DNA of 64,000 nt. It comes from Ferrimicrobium sp. (GTDB lineage: Bacteria; Actinomycetota; Acidimicrobiia; Acidimicrobiales; Acidimicrobiaceae). The notes under the pieces are model-generated. The model was not told the DNA's origin. It did not search any database and saw only the letters and a program-made list of their open reading frames with translations. A program made the translations under genes and the position numbers. The stretch covers positions 62,001-126,000 of the forward strand of contig NZ_DAHXOI010000002.1 of assembly GCF_027364955.1 (NCBI RefSeq), given 5' to 3'. Below, piece after piece: positions 42,026 through 51,180 of this stretch. Position 1 is the stretch's first letter; each line of letters opens with the position of its first letter.

Positions 42026-43243
42026 TTACTGGCGAAAATCAGGAGTCAGCTGCACGGTTCCAGAACGACCCCGCAGATCCAGCACTGCCCCTTCGAAGGG
42101 GCCAAGGTTGCGAAGGTCGCCGCGACTCATCAGCGGTCGCGCCCGTCGATGGGTGCTCGTTGTGAGCCGCAAGAAACCTCCGCGCTGCCACCCCACCTCC
42201 TCTCGGTTCACATCCCCGAAGAGCTCCTCCAACATACGCAGGGTCTCGATGTCCCCGATCCCACCGAGGACCATCGTCGTGCCAAAGAGTGTCAAAAGGC
42301 CTCGCATGAGTTGTGGCCATCGAAGTCTCGCCTGTGAAAGATCTTGCAGGGCACCGAGTAGGTGGACACCTTGACTGACCCCTTCGGAGAGTAGCGAGCC
42401 AAGCGAAGGGAGCGGAGCTATGTTGGCCATCTCATCGAGCAGCAAGGCCACCATCGGCTGTATCCCCATGACGGTAGCGCGATAGGCGGCACGACGAATC
42501 TCGTCGATCAGCGCGACTACCACCGGAGCAACGACCGTCTGCACGAGGGACGGCGAGACAATGAGGAGCAGATCACGACTCACGACAAAACGTGAGGGTG
42601 CAAACTCCTCTCCCTGATCCTGGTCTCGGAAACGGTAGGCCCCAAGGGCACCCGAGGTCGAGGAGATGATCGCCGATCGCTCCCTCGCCTCGGTCCCTAA
42701 GATCCCCTGAAGTACGCCAAGGGCGCGTACCTCTCCGGCGAATTGGAGAGTATCGGTCGCCTCTCCAAATTCACGCCCGTCGACCCATTGGGCAATCACC
42801 GTCGCTGACACTCCGAGAAGATTGCCAGCCAGCAAAAGCGGAGCGAGAAGGGCCTTCGCTCGATCAATCCAGTGTCGATCCGATGAGCCCCCAACGCCGA
42901 GCGCTACGGCGACAAAACCCTCAGCCACCAGGACCGCCTCTTCGAAACTGGTTGCTGCCATGACAGGGGACCAGCTCGCGCGACGGACCCCCTCCATGAG
43001 TGGCACCTCTCCGCTCGGGTCAAAAACCCAAACCTTGCCGACCTCGAGACGGCGGGCCAAAATAGCGTCCAGGATATCATTCTTCGTCGAAGTGACGACG
43101 ACAGCCCCAGGAAAAAGGCGTGCATTGGGAATGACCAACGAGGAGGTCTTCCCAGACCTTGGCGGACCTAACACCAGCAGATGTGACCGATCAGAGGTAA
43201 AGAACGGGGCACCACTGGCCTCTCTCCCCAGGTAGAACACCAA
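42026..43243 (-). CDS. orphan VirD4/TraG-type coupling ATPase
   Basis: The 405-residue protein has Walker A VLGPPRSGKTSSLVIPN, TSTKNDILDAILARR and Walker B VALLLDEMANIAPLPSLGSL, with sensor-like QDLSQARLRWP, as in VirD4/TraG type IV coupling proteins (TraM-recognition family). The usual N-terminal membrane helices are missing or reduced, and no relaxase or T4SS genes lie nearby. It closes a tightly spaced operon of envelope and metabolic genes (3 bp after the racemase). It may be a soluble DNA or protein pump of unknown purpose. Confidence 0.75.
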   Translation of the reverse strand: MVFYLGREASGAPFFTSDRSHLLVLGPPRSGKTSSLVIPNARLFPGAVVVTSTKNDILDAILARRLEVGKVWVFDPSGEVPLMEGVRRASWSPVMAATSFEEAVLVAEGFVAVALGVGGSSDRHWIDRAKALLAPLLLAGNLLGVSATVIAQWVDGREFGEATDTLQFAGEVRALGVLQGILGTEARERSAIISSTSGALGAYRFRDQDQGEEFAPSRFVVSRDLLLIVSPSLVQTVVAPVVVALIDEIRRAAYRATVMGIQPMVALLLDEMANIAPLPSLGSLLSEGVSQGVHLLGALQDLSQARLRWPQLMRGLLTLFGTTMVLGGIGDIETLRMLEELFGDVNREEVGWQRGGFLRLTTSTHRRARPLMSRGDLRNLGPFEGAVLDLRGRSGTVQLTPDFRQ

Positions 43244-43246
43244 AAC

Positions 43247-44377
43247 CTACTCGATAACGAGCTCTTGGTTTAACAGCGCGTCGATCTCGTCCCGGGCTAC
43301 ACCGATCTCGGCCAGGATGCCTGTCGAGTCGTAGACAAGCTCACGCCGGAGCCGTCGCTCCTCTTCGTCGTAGTTTCCAAAACGAGGAGCTGGCCCCGGT
43401 TGACGCAGTTCTCCCACCTTGACAAAACTCCCTCGCTCCTGATGAAGTGGGTGATCGAGTGCCTCAACCATGGTCAACACCGGCGTCACGCAGGCATCCG
43501 ACGTTGCAAACACCGACTCCCACTCCGCTCGTGTGCGACGGAGGAACCGCTCCGTGAAGGCCCTACGCATCTCCGGCCAACGACCCTGATCATACTGATT
43601 CGCAGTAGTGAAGCGCTCCCCAAGGTCGAGCACCTCAACAAGCTCCTTAAAGAACTGGGGCTCGAGTGCCCCCACTGCCACCCAGCGACCATCCTTGGTG
43701 CCATAGGTGCAGTAGAAAGGGGCGCCGCCATCAAGGAGATTGCTTCCTGGCCCAGACGACCAACCTCCCTCCTGAAACATCGAGTAGATCATCGTCATGA
43801 GCAACAGTGAACCATCGACCATCGCCGCATCTACCACCTGGCCCTTTCCGGTCCGGTGGGATTCGATGAGCGCGGCGAGCACGCCAGCCACAAGCAACAT
43901 GCCACCGCCGCCAAAATCTCCGACCAGATTCAGTGGAATAGATGGTCCGTGGACCTCGTCCCCGATGGAGCCCAATACGCCGGACATCGAAATATAGTTG
44001 ATATCGTGTCCCGAACGCGCTGCTTTTGGTCCATCCTGACCCCATCCAGTCATCCGCCCGTAGATCAACCGTGGATTGACGACCATCAGTTCCGAGGGTC
44101 CAAGTCCTAACCGTTCCATAACGCCCGGGCGGAACCCCTCAATCAGGATCGACGAACGCTCCACAATCCGTCCTATCAACTCAGCAGCGCCGGGTTTCTT
44201 GGCATCGATGGCGATGGCGCGCTTTCCCCGACCCATCAGATCGGCACCGATTCCCGGTCGCTTGGGCGGATCGATTCGGATCACCGTCGCTCCAAGGTCA
44301 GCAAGGATCATGCCAGCAAATGGGGCAGGACCAATCCCCGCCATCTCAACGACCCGAATACCCTGTAGTGGCCCCAC
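43247..44377 (-). CDS. CaiB/BaiF CoA-transferase family protein (alpha-methylacyl-CoA racemase-like)
   Basis: The 376-residue protein starts GPLQGIRVVEMAGIGPAPFA and has LADLGATVIRID, YGRMTGWGQDGPKAARSGHD and INYISMSG, which match bacterial alpha-methylacyl-CoA racemases (AMACR), including the catalytic His in SGHDINY and the Asp in VGDFGGGG. It would invert 2-methyl branched acyl-CoAs for beta-oxidation. The stop lies 3 bp before the coupling ATPase gene. Confidence 0.87.
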   Translation of the reverse strand: MGPLQGIRVVEMAGIGPAPFAGMILADLGATVIRIDPPKRPGIGADLMGRGKRAIAIDAKKPGAAELIGRIVERSSILIEGFRPGVMERLGLGPSELMVVNPRLIYGRMTGWGQDGPKAARSGHDINYISMSGVLGSIGDEVHGPSIPLNLVGDFGGGGMLLVAGVLAALIESHRTGKGQVVDAAMVDGSLLLMTMIYSMFQEGGWSSGPGSNLLDGGAPFYCTYGTKDGRWVAVGALEPQFFKELVEVLDLGERFTTANQYDQGRWPEMRRAFTERFLRRTRAEWESVFATSDACVTPVLTMVEALDHPLHQERGSFVKVGELRQPGPAPRFGNYDEEERRLRRELVYDSTGILAEIGVARDEIDALLNQELVIE

Positions 44378-44380
44378 AAC

Positions 44381-45253
44381 CTACCCCCCCGCTTCGGCGA
44401 TTGTTTTTAGCATCTCTGCCGCCAGCCTATCCCAGCACCAAGCGGGTAGGTCATGCCCGAGATCGGCAAAGAGAAGGAGTCGCGAGCCCGCCAACACCCG
44501 AAAGGTATCGATGCCCCCAGATACGTTGACGAGCGGATCGATCACCCCGTGTACAACCAGCGAAGGCAAGGCCGCAAGCGTCGACAGTGCAGTAGAACGG
44601 TCAGGCGAAGCGAGCACGGCGCTCAACTGACGCACACTTGCCACCGGGTCATCAATGCCGGCCGCCGCCAACCGAGCGGCACCTCGATCGATGCGATCGA
44701 GGATCGCTTGTCGTTCTTGCGTTGAACGAGGCCGACCGACAACCAACTCTAAGGGTTCCTCGCGGTTCGGGTTCATGAGCGCTGCGAGGGCCATCTCGCT
44801 CGGCTGGCCAACACCGGTGCGTCCAGTGGAACCGAGCATGCTAATCAACGACAGAACACGTTTGGGCTCCTCGATGAGGAACTGCTGCGCCACCATCGCT
44901 CCCATCGAAACGCCAACGAGGTGGACTTGATCGATGCCGAGACGATCAAGTAACTCGAGCAGATCGTCTGCCATATCCGCCAACGTATAGGGAGCGAGGT
45001 CACGGCGTCCCATATAGATCGACAACAGATCGGGAATACCTACGCTCGTCAATCGGGTCGAAAGCCCACTATCACGCTGGTCATAGGTCAAGACCTGATA
45101 ACCAGCCCCAACAAAGCGCGCGATGGCAGGCCCTGGCCAGTCCGTTAACTGACCGCCAAGACCATGAATCAACACAACTACTGGGCGATCCGGTGGACCC
45201 GTACGTTCGTAGTGCAGCTGCACCTGGCCCACCTCACGCACTGGCACACTCAC
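44381..45253 (-). CDS. alpha/beta-fold hydrolase
   Basis: The 290-residue hydrolase has the oxyanion motif VLIHGLGGQLTDWP, TYDQRDSGLST, the nucleophile elbow LVGVSMGAMVAQQ, the acid in VVHGVIDPLVNVSG and a His in ADLGHDLPAW, a complete Ser-Asp-His triad. Its substrate is unknown. Its start overlaps the 3' end of the methyltransferase gene by 20 bp, and the racemase gene follows 3 bp after its stop. Confidence 0.85.
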   Translation of the reverse strand: MSVPVREVGQVQLHYERTGPPDRPVVVLIHGLGGQLTDWPGPAIARFVGAGYQVLTYDQRDSGLSTRLTSVGIPDLLSIYMGRRDLAPYTLADMADDLLELLDRLGIDQVHLVGVSMGAMVAQQFLIEEPKRVLSLISMLGSTGRTGVGQPSEMALAALMNPNREEPLELVVGRPRSTQERQAILDRIDRGAARLAAAGIDDPVASVRQLSAVLASPDRSTALSTLAALPSLVVHGVIDPLVNVSGGIDTFRVLAGSRLLLFADLGHDLPAWCWDRLAAEMLKTIAEAGG

Positions 45254-46037
45254 AGATGAGGGTCACCGTTGGATTGACAAGCATGCGACCCGCTTGGATG
45301 GCTGCCTGTATGGCCCGATCCTCCGTCGGCGCCAGGCAGAGCCTTTTCCTCGTGGAGATGATCTGTTGGGCAGGGTCCATGGAGCGTCGCAATCCAGGTC
45401 CGATCACCACCTTTGGGGAGACACCGAGCACCGTCAATGCCTCGATAACATCAGTTGCGCTGGGATCCGTCGGACGCTGGAGCTGATGGAACTCCTCCCA
45501 AAGCAAATTGAGGCCATAGTGTGGATGATGCAGGGTCATTTCAAGCACGACTCCTACCTCAGCATGGGCAAGGAGTCCCTCGAGAAAACCGAAGAGATCC
45601 GAGATGTTATAGATAACGTTCTGCGAGGTGACCACGTCAAAACGTCCAAGCTCCGGTTCAAGGTCGAAGAAGTCACCGACTCGCGTCTCGACTAACAGCT
45701 CAGGCGATGCTTCACTCTCAAGGGCGAGCACCTCAAGCATCTCCGCATTCTGATCGAGAGCCAGTAGAGAACGAATAGCGGAGCCAATCGGAAGAACTGC
45801 CGCACCAGCACCCGCCCCAACATCGAGAACACTGCGGTGCGCAGACCGAGCGAGCAGCTCGACAAGGGCCAACTGGGTCTGGTTCAGTGGCACGTCCCTG
45901 AGTGGGCGAAACCCATTGGGGTCAAAGGTCCATGGCGACTCCGGGGCCTTAGCGAGTAGCTCCTCGGGTATCGCCCAATCCTGGAGCTGTCGAGACCACC
46001 GCTGCGCTAGCGCGCTCCGAACTGCGTCATCAGGCAT
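45234..46037 (-). CDS. class I SAM-dependent methyltransferase
   Basis: The 267-residue protein has motif I SVLDVGAGAGAAVLPIG, the acidic strand end SLLALDQNAEML and FDVVTSQNVIYNISDLFGFL. The SAM-binding core is clear, but the acceptor is not. The ATG at 46037 overlaps the preceding PH-SHOCT stop (TGATG), so translation is coupled. Confidence 0.8.
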   Translation of the reverse strand: MPDDAVRSALAQRWSRQLQDWAIPEELLAKAPESPWTFDPNGFRPLRDVPLNQTQLALVELLARSAHRSVLDVGAGAGAAVLPIGSAIRSLLALDQNAEMLEVLALESEASPELLVETRVGDFFDLEPELGRFDVVTSQNVIYNISDLFGFLEGLLAHAEVGVVLEMTLHHPHYGLNLLWEEFHQLQRPTDPSATDVIEALTVLGVSPKVVIGPGLRRSMDPAQQIISTRKRLCLAPTEDRAIQAAIQAGRMLVNPTVTLICECASA

Positions 46038-46738
46038 CAGTAGCGCGTTCCCTGTTCCCCATCGAGCTCACGCAACAAGGACGACTTCGCCCGCTCAAAC
46101 TCCGTATCGCTCAAGAATCCTCCTGCCCGTAGGATCGTTAACCGCTCAAGCCGACTGAGCGAATCCGTGTTGGTGTTGACGGCCGAGGAAGCACCGCCAG
46201 ACCCTGCCTGCTGGGCATCCTCCAGGCTGGCAAGGAGCTGACGCAATCGTATAGGATTCGGGACAAAGGTGATGAGTTCATCACCAAAGGCGTCACCTGA
46301 GTCGATGTGCAGGCGTCCAAAATGAAGAATTCTGCCGATAATTCCCTGTTGGGTGGTGATATCATTCACGTGGCGCAACGGAATCTCACTGGTCTTACGC
46401 AGCAGTACCCCTCGCGAAAACCGAACACGCCGATCGGTGATCACCAACATCTCAAAGTACCACTGCAAGCCGCGGAAGAGCATGTTCACCACGGCGGCCC
46501 CCAGGATGAGCAGACCGAAGAGGCTGAGCAGAGCATAGTTAAAGGTAGTCAAGACAACCGCGACGATGCTCGCCGCCACAAAGGTCGCCGCAGGTCCGAG
46601 CACCAACCACCAGTGTGGGTGGACGATGGCAACCACCCGCTCATCCGGATCAACCATCGCGCCGACGATGCGTTGTGTGCGACCCGACAGCTGTCCGAGA
46701 CTTGGCGTCATTGGCTCGTGGGCGGTCATAAAGGTCAC
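46037..46738 (-). CDS. PH-domain (bPH2) membrane protein with C-terminal SHOCT
   Basis: The 233-residue protein has two adjacent membrane helices (WLVLGPAATFVAASIVAVVL and YALLSLFGLLILGAAVV) followed by a bacterial PH domain: YFEMLVITDRRVRFSRGVLL, TSEIPLRHVNDITTQQGI, DSGDAFGDELITFVPNPIRL. A C-terminal SHOCT motif, LERLTILRAGGFLSDTEFER, probably mediates assembly. Such proteins are common in actinobacteria, and their role is unknown. The gene follows ddl by 1 bp. Confidence 0.82.
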   Translation of the reverse strand: MTFMTAHEPMTPSLGQLSGRTQRIVGAMVDPDERVVAIVHPHWWLVLGPAATFVAASIVAVVLTTFNYALLSLFGLLILGAAVVNMLFRGLQWYFEMLVITDRRVRFSRGVLLRKTSEIPLRHVNDITTQQGIIGRILHFGRLHIDSGDAFGDELITFVPNPIRLRQLLASLEDAQQAGSGGASSAVNTNTDSLSRLERLTILRAGGFLSDTEFERAKSSLLRELDGEQGTRY

Positions 46739-46739
46739 T

Positions 46740-47849
46740 CTAGGCTAGTTTTTGTGCGATCGTCGCCGCCGACTGCAAAACACTCCCATCCGCCCCTTGC
46801 GTCACTGGAGTGTAGGTGGGTCGCTCCCGAGCTTCGCGGATATCCTTGGCCAGCTGTTCTGCCAGCGTCTCCTTCGGTTCGATGAACAGATAGTGGGACA
46901 GAGAGCCGGGAATCGTGTTCACTTCGTTGAGAAAAAGATCGCCGTTCTCACTCGCGAGAAAATCAATCCGCGCCACTCCACGAGACCCGATGAGGGCCGC
47001 AGTCCTCGTGGCCACCTCACGAATCTGCTCCTCAGTTTCGGGTTTTAAGAGCGCCGGCAACTCTCTCGGCGCCGCCGCCATCCCGGTGCCCGGCCGATAC
47101 TTATCTGAGTAGGTCAGGATCGCTGCCATACCGCCGGAACGGGTTGGCCGTTCAATGGCCGAAAGTTGGAGCTCAGGATAGCTTCTAATAGCGATCTGGA
47201 GATCATAGAGATCCTCCCGAAACGGCTCCACCACCGCTCCTGTGCGTAGATGCACGCTGTCACGAACCCGATCCCGGAGTGTCCCCCGATCACGAATGAC
47301 CTCAATGCCGATGGATGAACCACCAAAACGTGGCTTCACGATGTACGGCCCCTCGAAGGGGATCTCCCCATCAGCAGCAACACGCGGCAGCGCCGGAAGT
47401 CCTGCTCCGACAGCCAGGGCGCCAAAGCTCAGTTTGTCCATCCCGATAGCGGCGGTGGCCGTCGAAGGACCGGTATACCGAAGACCCGCAAGATCCATAG
47501 CTGCCTGAATCGATCCATCCTCTCCAGGGCCACCATGACAACAATTGACAACCACATCGATGGAGATCATCTCTAGCTTTGGTCGCAAACCCGACGAAAG
47601 GCTACCAAATCCAGCGCGACTGCCCGTGATGAGCATCAACGGTTCAGCTCCTGATGGGACCCCTTGAGCGAAGGCCGGCGCCTCTAGGGTTGGTGCAACA
47701 CGATAGAACTCACCCGTCTTGGACCAGTAGATGCCCGTCACCGCGCTCTCGGTTCCAAGCAACGCATGCGCCGCCTGCAACCCCGTCAGGATCGAGATGT
47801 CATGCTCGGGCGAAGGTCCTCCAAAGAGGACCGCAATCATCGCACTCAT
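46740..47849 (-). CDS. ddl: D-alanine--D-alanine ligase
   Basis: Ddl joins two D-Ala for the peptidoglycan stem. The 369-residue ATP-grasp protein reads IAVLFGGPSPEHDISILTG at the start, VNCCHGGPGEDGSIQAAMDL, YIVKPRFGGSSIGIEVIRD, ARIDFLASENGDLFLNEVNT and IPGSLSHYLF at the metal and D-Ala sites. The Ser in PGSLSHY and the nucleotide loops are intact. It is clustered with the Mur ligase gene upstream, the next enzyme in the pathway. Confidence 0.92.
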   Translation of the reverse strand: MSAMIAVLFGGPSPEHDISILTGLQAAHALLGTESAVTGIYWSKTGEFYRVAPTLEAPAFAQGVPSGAEPLMLITGSRAGFGSLSSGLRPKLEMISIDVVVNCCHGGPGEDGSIQAAMDLAGLRYTGPSTATAAIGMDKLSFGALAVGAGLPALPRVAADGEIPFEGPYIVKPRFGGSSIGIEVIRDRGTLRDRVRDSVHLRTGAVVEPFREDLYDLQIAIRSYPELQLSAIERPTRSGGMAAILTYSDKYRPGTGMAAAPRELPALLKPETEEQIREVATRTAALIGSRGVARIDFLASENGDLFLNEVNTIPGSLSHYLFIEPKETLAEQLAKDIREARERPTYTPVTQGADGSVLQSAATIAQKLA

Positions 47850-47905
47850 ATACGCTCCACCACTTCAACGGCCATACTGGAGTTCCTTTCCACAGTTCAA
47901 CTATA

Positions 47906-47957
47906 GGGCCCAAACAGAGAGCCCAAACAGAGGGCCCAAACAGAGGGCCCAACTCAC
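47906..47957. repeat. 13-bp tandem repeat, four copies
   Basis: GGGCCCAAACAGA occurs at 47906 and 47932, GAGCCCAAACAGA at 47919, and a fourth copy diverges at its end (GGGCCCAACTCAC, 47945-47957). Each full unit contains the palindrome GGGCCC. The repeats lie in the 237-bp gap upstream of ddl. Confidence 0.75.
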
Positions 47958-48086
47958 AGCGTCACCGGCGGTGTCGCAGGCTGATCCAGGCTGCTACCCG
48001 CAACACGCTACCCGATCTGGGCTACGTCTCAACTCTATCGGATGCCAGTCGCCCAGAAGTCGGAGCGTATCGGGAGCGGCGCGCAC

Positions 48087-49688
48087 CTACGGGTAATGAT
48101 CAGGCAGATCGTTCTCGTAGAGAACAACGTCACCCGGCTTCGCCGTGCGCTTGACCTGCGCAATCGCAGCCGTTCGATCCTTGACGGTGAGCACTTTTCT
48201 GAGACGGCAGCCTTGGGCATCCGCCTGCGCCTCGGCGGCCCCTTCAATCAGTGCAGCTCGGTTCGTCTTGGCAACCACGATCAACTCGTCAGCGACGCGA
48301 CCTACCGCCTTTCCAAGCGCGTAGTTCTCCGGGTATTGACGCGTACCAAGCTCCACCATGCCAGGAGTAACGACAAACTTGGTCGACGTTTCGCCACCGC
48401 GTCGGTCAAGAGCCGCGAGCGCGCGACGAGCTCCCGCAGGATTCGAGTTGTAGGTGTCATCGATGACCTCCACACCACTCTCGGGGACCACTGCCGTCAC
48501 CAGTCGGTTCGCTGGTGAGGCGATGAAGGCGAGGCGAGCACAGATGGCCTCGCCGGTGACACCGCACTCAAGCGCAGCGGCGATCGCACAGGCTAAGTTC
48601 GTAGGAGCGATGTCGCCAGCATCAATCTTGTCAAGCTTCTGGCCCCCAAGATAGATGACCAACTCCCCCTCTTCATTGGGCTTGACCGTCACGTCTACGT
48701 CAAGCTGGACCGCCGAGACCTTAATGATCTTTCGCTCAGTCGCGCTGCCGGCAAGTGCCTTCGCAGCGAGAGCAAGGCGGGGGTAGTCCACATTGATGAT
48801 CACGACCGATGCCTGCTCTGTGATCTCAAGTTTCGCCCGCAAAATTGATGCCTCGGACCCAAAGCGTTCGAGATGGACAGGGCCAAGCGCGGTCAGTACC
48901 GCGATCTGGGGTGGGATCCAAGAACAAAGTGCGGCAATCTCTCCCGGCCCAAAAGTACCCATCTCAGCGATGAAGACCTCAGTACCTGGCACCAGTCGTT
49001 CATTGATAGAACGGGCAAGACCTCCCCGGTTGTTGAAGGACGCTGGTGAGGCGATGGCACGCACAGATCCCTCGAGCAGGGTCGCCAGATAGTTCTTCGT
49101 CGTCGTCTTACCAAAGGAGCCAGTGATGCCAACCACCTTTGGACGGATGCGCAGGAGTCGCTCCGTCGCATCATCCACATAGCGCCCGAGTAGACGGTCC
49201 TCGAGCGGTTGGGTTGCGATGAGTCCAAGCTCGACCATCAAGGGTGCCAGGTAGCCACTTAACAAGGCAAACCCGAGAGGGGCCCCAATGAGCCAGCCGA
49301 TGAGCGTCACCAGGGCATCGATAACTCCTACCGTCACCAGCAGGCGCCTCATCCGCGAGGTCAGTGCGAGTTTCGAGGTTCGGCCCCGAAACCCAAGACC
49401 GACTGGTGCGGCTAACAGACAGAGCACCAACAGCGCAGCGAGGCCGAGATGCGCGTCGGTCCCAAAGGAGCGAACAAAACTTCCGACCAGGAGTATCAAA
49501 CCGACAACGAGCAACGCCTGGTTGATGAAGGAAGCTCTGAACCAAAGTGCGAAAAACCCACCGATACGCCCGGGAAGATAATGCTCCCGTTGGGCGACAC
49601 GAACCCACTTCAGTGCCGGAAGCTGAGCGATCACACCGATTATGACGGCCGCTACAACAGCAAGCTCGTGACCCATTGCTTTGGTCAA
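48087..49688 (-). CDS. membrane-anchored Mur ligase (MurF-like)
   Basis: The 533-residue protein has an N-terminal part with four to five membrane segments (to about residue 165), then a Mur ligase core: VVGITGSFGKTTTKNYLATL (P-loop), INERLVPGTEVFIAEMGTFG, LTALGPVHLERFGS, IDDTYNSNPAGARRALAAL and the ending YENDLPDHYP. The order matches MurF, which adds D-Ala-D-Ala to UDP-MurNAc-tripeptide, and ddl lies next to it. The membrane domain is unusual for MurF, so a related envelope ligase is possible. Confidence 0.78.
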   Translation of the reverse strand: MTKAMGHELAVVAAVIIGVIAQLPALKWVRVAQREHYLPGRIGGFFALWFRASFINQALLVVGLILLVGSFVRSFGTDAHLGLAALLVLCLLAAPVGLGFRGRTSKLALTSRMRRLLVTVGVIDALVTLIGWLIGAPLGFALLSGYLAPLMVELGLIATQPLEDRLLGRYVDDATERLLRIRPKVVGITGSFGKTTTKNYLATLLEGSVRAIASPASFNNRGGLARSINERLVPGTEVFIAEMGTFGPGEIAALCSWIPPQIAVLTALGPVHLERFGSEASILRAKLEITEQASVVIINVDYPRLALAAKALAGSATERKIIKVSAVQLDVDVTVKPNEEGELVIYLGGQKLDKIDAGDIAPTNLACAIAAALECGVTGEAICARLAFIASPANRLVTAVVPESGVEVIDDTYNSNPAGARRALAALDRRGGETSTKFVVTPGMVELGTRQYPENYALGKAVGRVADELIVVAKTNRAALIEGAAEAQADAQGCRLRKVLTVKDRTAAIAQVKRTAKPGDVVLYENDLPDHYP

Positions 49689-49697
49689 CCTCCCGGA

Positions 49698-50480
49698 CTA
49701 GGACCCGATTACTCTAGTCGTAATCAGCTCCGCAATCGACTGAGGATCCTCAAGTGGGACCAGATGATGAACCCCATCGAGCACCTTGAGCGTTGCCCAG
49801 GAACTGGCGCTTGCCACCTGGCGTGCCAATGCAACTGGACACGCTTGATCAAGCGCACCCCAGAGCATCCAGATCGGCCGCTGAACCAAGAGGAGATGAT
49901 CGAGATACTCCTCCTTCACCACCGCGACAAAGATCTGACGCATCACACCACGAGCCTGGCGGTAATCGTCCGAGCCGTAGCGTTGCCGCGCTCGTTCCAG
50001 GCGCTCCTCGGAGACCACCCCCAACCCCGCAAGCGATCGAATGAGTCGGTAGCCCAATGGTGACCTTGCCTGATTCGGCGGTCGGATAATGGGTACACCA
50101 ATGAGTACAAGCGCATCGGTGAGCTCTGGGGCCACCACGCTGGCCAGTTCAATAGCGACCCGACCACCAAACGAATGGCCGACCACCACCACACGACCAA
50201 CCCCTGCCTCGTGGCGCCACTCACGGATGACCTCTGCGACCGCCTGCGCATAGCCCACCGAGTTCAGGGCGGTCAGTGGCTCCGGTGAATCCCCAAAGCC
50301 GGGGAGATCGAGCGCAAGAATCGAGAGATCCTCACCCAGCAATTCGATCACCTTGGACCAATCATGCAGGTCACGGCGCCAACCATGAAGAAACACTACC
50401 CCGAGGCTACCCGCATCGCGCGAACGTCCCACCATGGAGGAGATGGCCGAAGAGGGTTGTGTGAACGAGATCGTAAACAA
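49698..50480 (-). CDS. alpha/beta-fold hydrolase
   Basis: The 260-residue protein has VVFLHGWRRDLHDWSKVI, LALDLPGFGDSPEP, the nucleophile elbow VVVGHSFGGRVAIE, the acid in LWGALDQACP and His in LDGVHHLVPLEDP. The triad is complete, as in small esterases and MenH-like enzymes. The start is uncertain (TTG 50480 or ATG near residue 16). It precedes the Mur ligase gene by 9 bp and may act on an envelope lipid or peptide; this is inference. Confidence 0.82.
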   Translation of the reverse strand: MFTISFTQPSSAISSMVGRSRDAGSLGVVFLHGWRRDLHDWSKVIELLGEDLSILALDLPGFGDSPEPLTALNSVGYAQAVAEVIREWRHEAGVGRVVVVGHSFGGRVAIELASVVAPELTDALVLIGVPIIRPPNQARSPLGYRLIRSLAGLGVVSEERLERARQRYGSDDYRQARGVMRQIFVAVVKEEYLDHLLLVQRPIWMLWGALDQACPVALARQVASASSWATLKVLDGVHHLVPLEDPQSIAELITTRVIGS

Positions 50481-50495
50481 TGCAGCGGCTACGAC

Positions 50496-50693
50496 TCAAT
50501 CCTCCGAATCTTCGTCACGCCCATAGGAGGATGGAGCAGCCTGGAGCTCTTCGTCATCGAGATAGGCCATACACCAATCGGCATGCCCATGGACCGAATC
50601 CCCTCCACACTCCTCACAGCGAATGAGTGGCATTGGAATACCTCGCTTTGCCTTTCGCGCCTCTTCGTATCGACGATGACGACCCTTCTTCAC
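50496..50693 (-). CDS. small Cys-rich, basic-start protein
   Basis: The 65-residue protein begins MKKGRHRRYEEARKAKRG and has CEECGG and a later HADWC, which together could hold one zinc ion. Similar short proteins starting KKGRHRR(F/Y)EEAR occur widely in actinobacteria, without known function. GGGAG precedes the GTG start at 50693. It lies 15 bp ahead of the hydrolase gene and is probably the first gene of the envelope run. Confidence 0.7.
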   Translation of the reverse strand: MKKGRHRRYEEARKAKRGIPMPLIRCEECGGDSVHGHADWCMAYLDDEELQAAPSSYGRDEDSED

Positions 50694-50955
50694 GCGCTAC
50701 TCCCACTCACTCTGACGAGACCTATTCATTCCTCGCACGTCCAACAGCCAGTTTAGCGATTTTGCTCTCGCAGATCTCCAGCTACCAGGTCAAAACACCT
50801 TGAGGGTAGGATAGATTCCAACGACAACGGCTTGGCTAAGGGTGGTCGAGGGTCGGCCTTAGTCGGTGCGGTGAGGGCGTGCGAGCGCCACCGACGCACC
50901 AAGGCGACGCCAATCTTGTCCCCAAGGCACAAGCGCAAACGACAAGGGAGTGATC

Positions 50956-51180
50956 ATGACAGATGCCTTCAATCCAGACGAGATGATCGAGCGATTCCAA
51001 CGACGTGCCGCGGCTGTCAAATCTCGCCCGATACCTCCCGTAGAGGGTAGTGAACGAGCGAAGTTCGTTGAGCAAGCCTCCGTGGACTACTTCGATTATG
51101 CCGTCATTGGGGACGCAGTTGCCAAGCTTGAGGACGGTATCCTCACCCTTACCATCGATCTACGCCCACCAGAGAGCTGA
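50956..51180 (+). CDS. conserved short actinobacterial protein
   Basis: The 74-residue protein reads MTDAFNPDEMIERFQRRAAA, VKSRPIPPVEGSERAKFVEQ and FDYAVIGDAVAKLEDGILTL, a pattern I know from short hypothetical proteins of Acidimicrobiia. AAGGGAG stands five bases before the ATG at 50956, which decides the start over GTG 50950. Function unknown. Confidence 0.7.
   Translation: MTDAFNPDEMIERFQRRAAAVKSRPIPPVEGSERAKFVEQASVDYFDYAVIGDAVAKLEDGILTLTIDLRPPES

Noticed and set aside
42026-43243. A conjugative element around the VirD4-like gene
   Set aside because: No relaxase, VirB4, integrase or att repeat was seen nearby, and the gene is packed in a metabolic operon.
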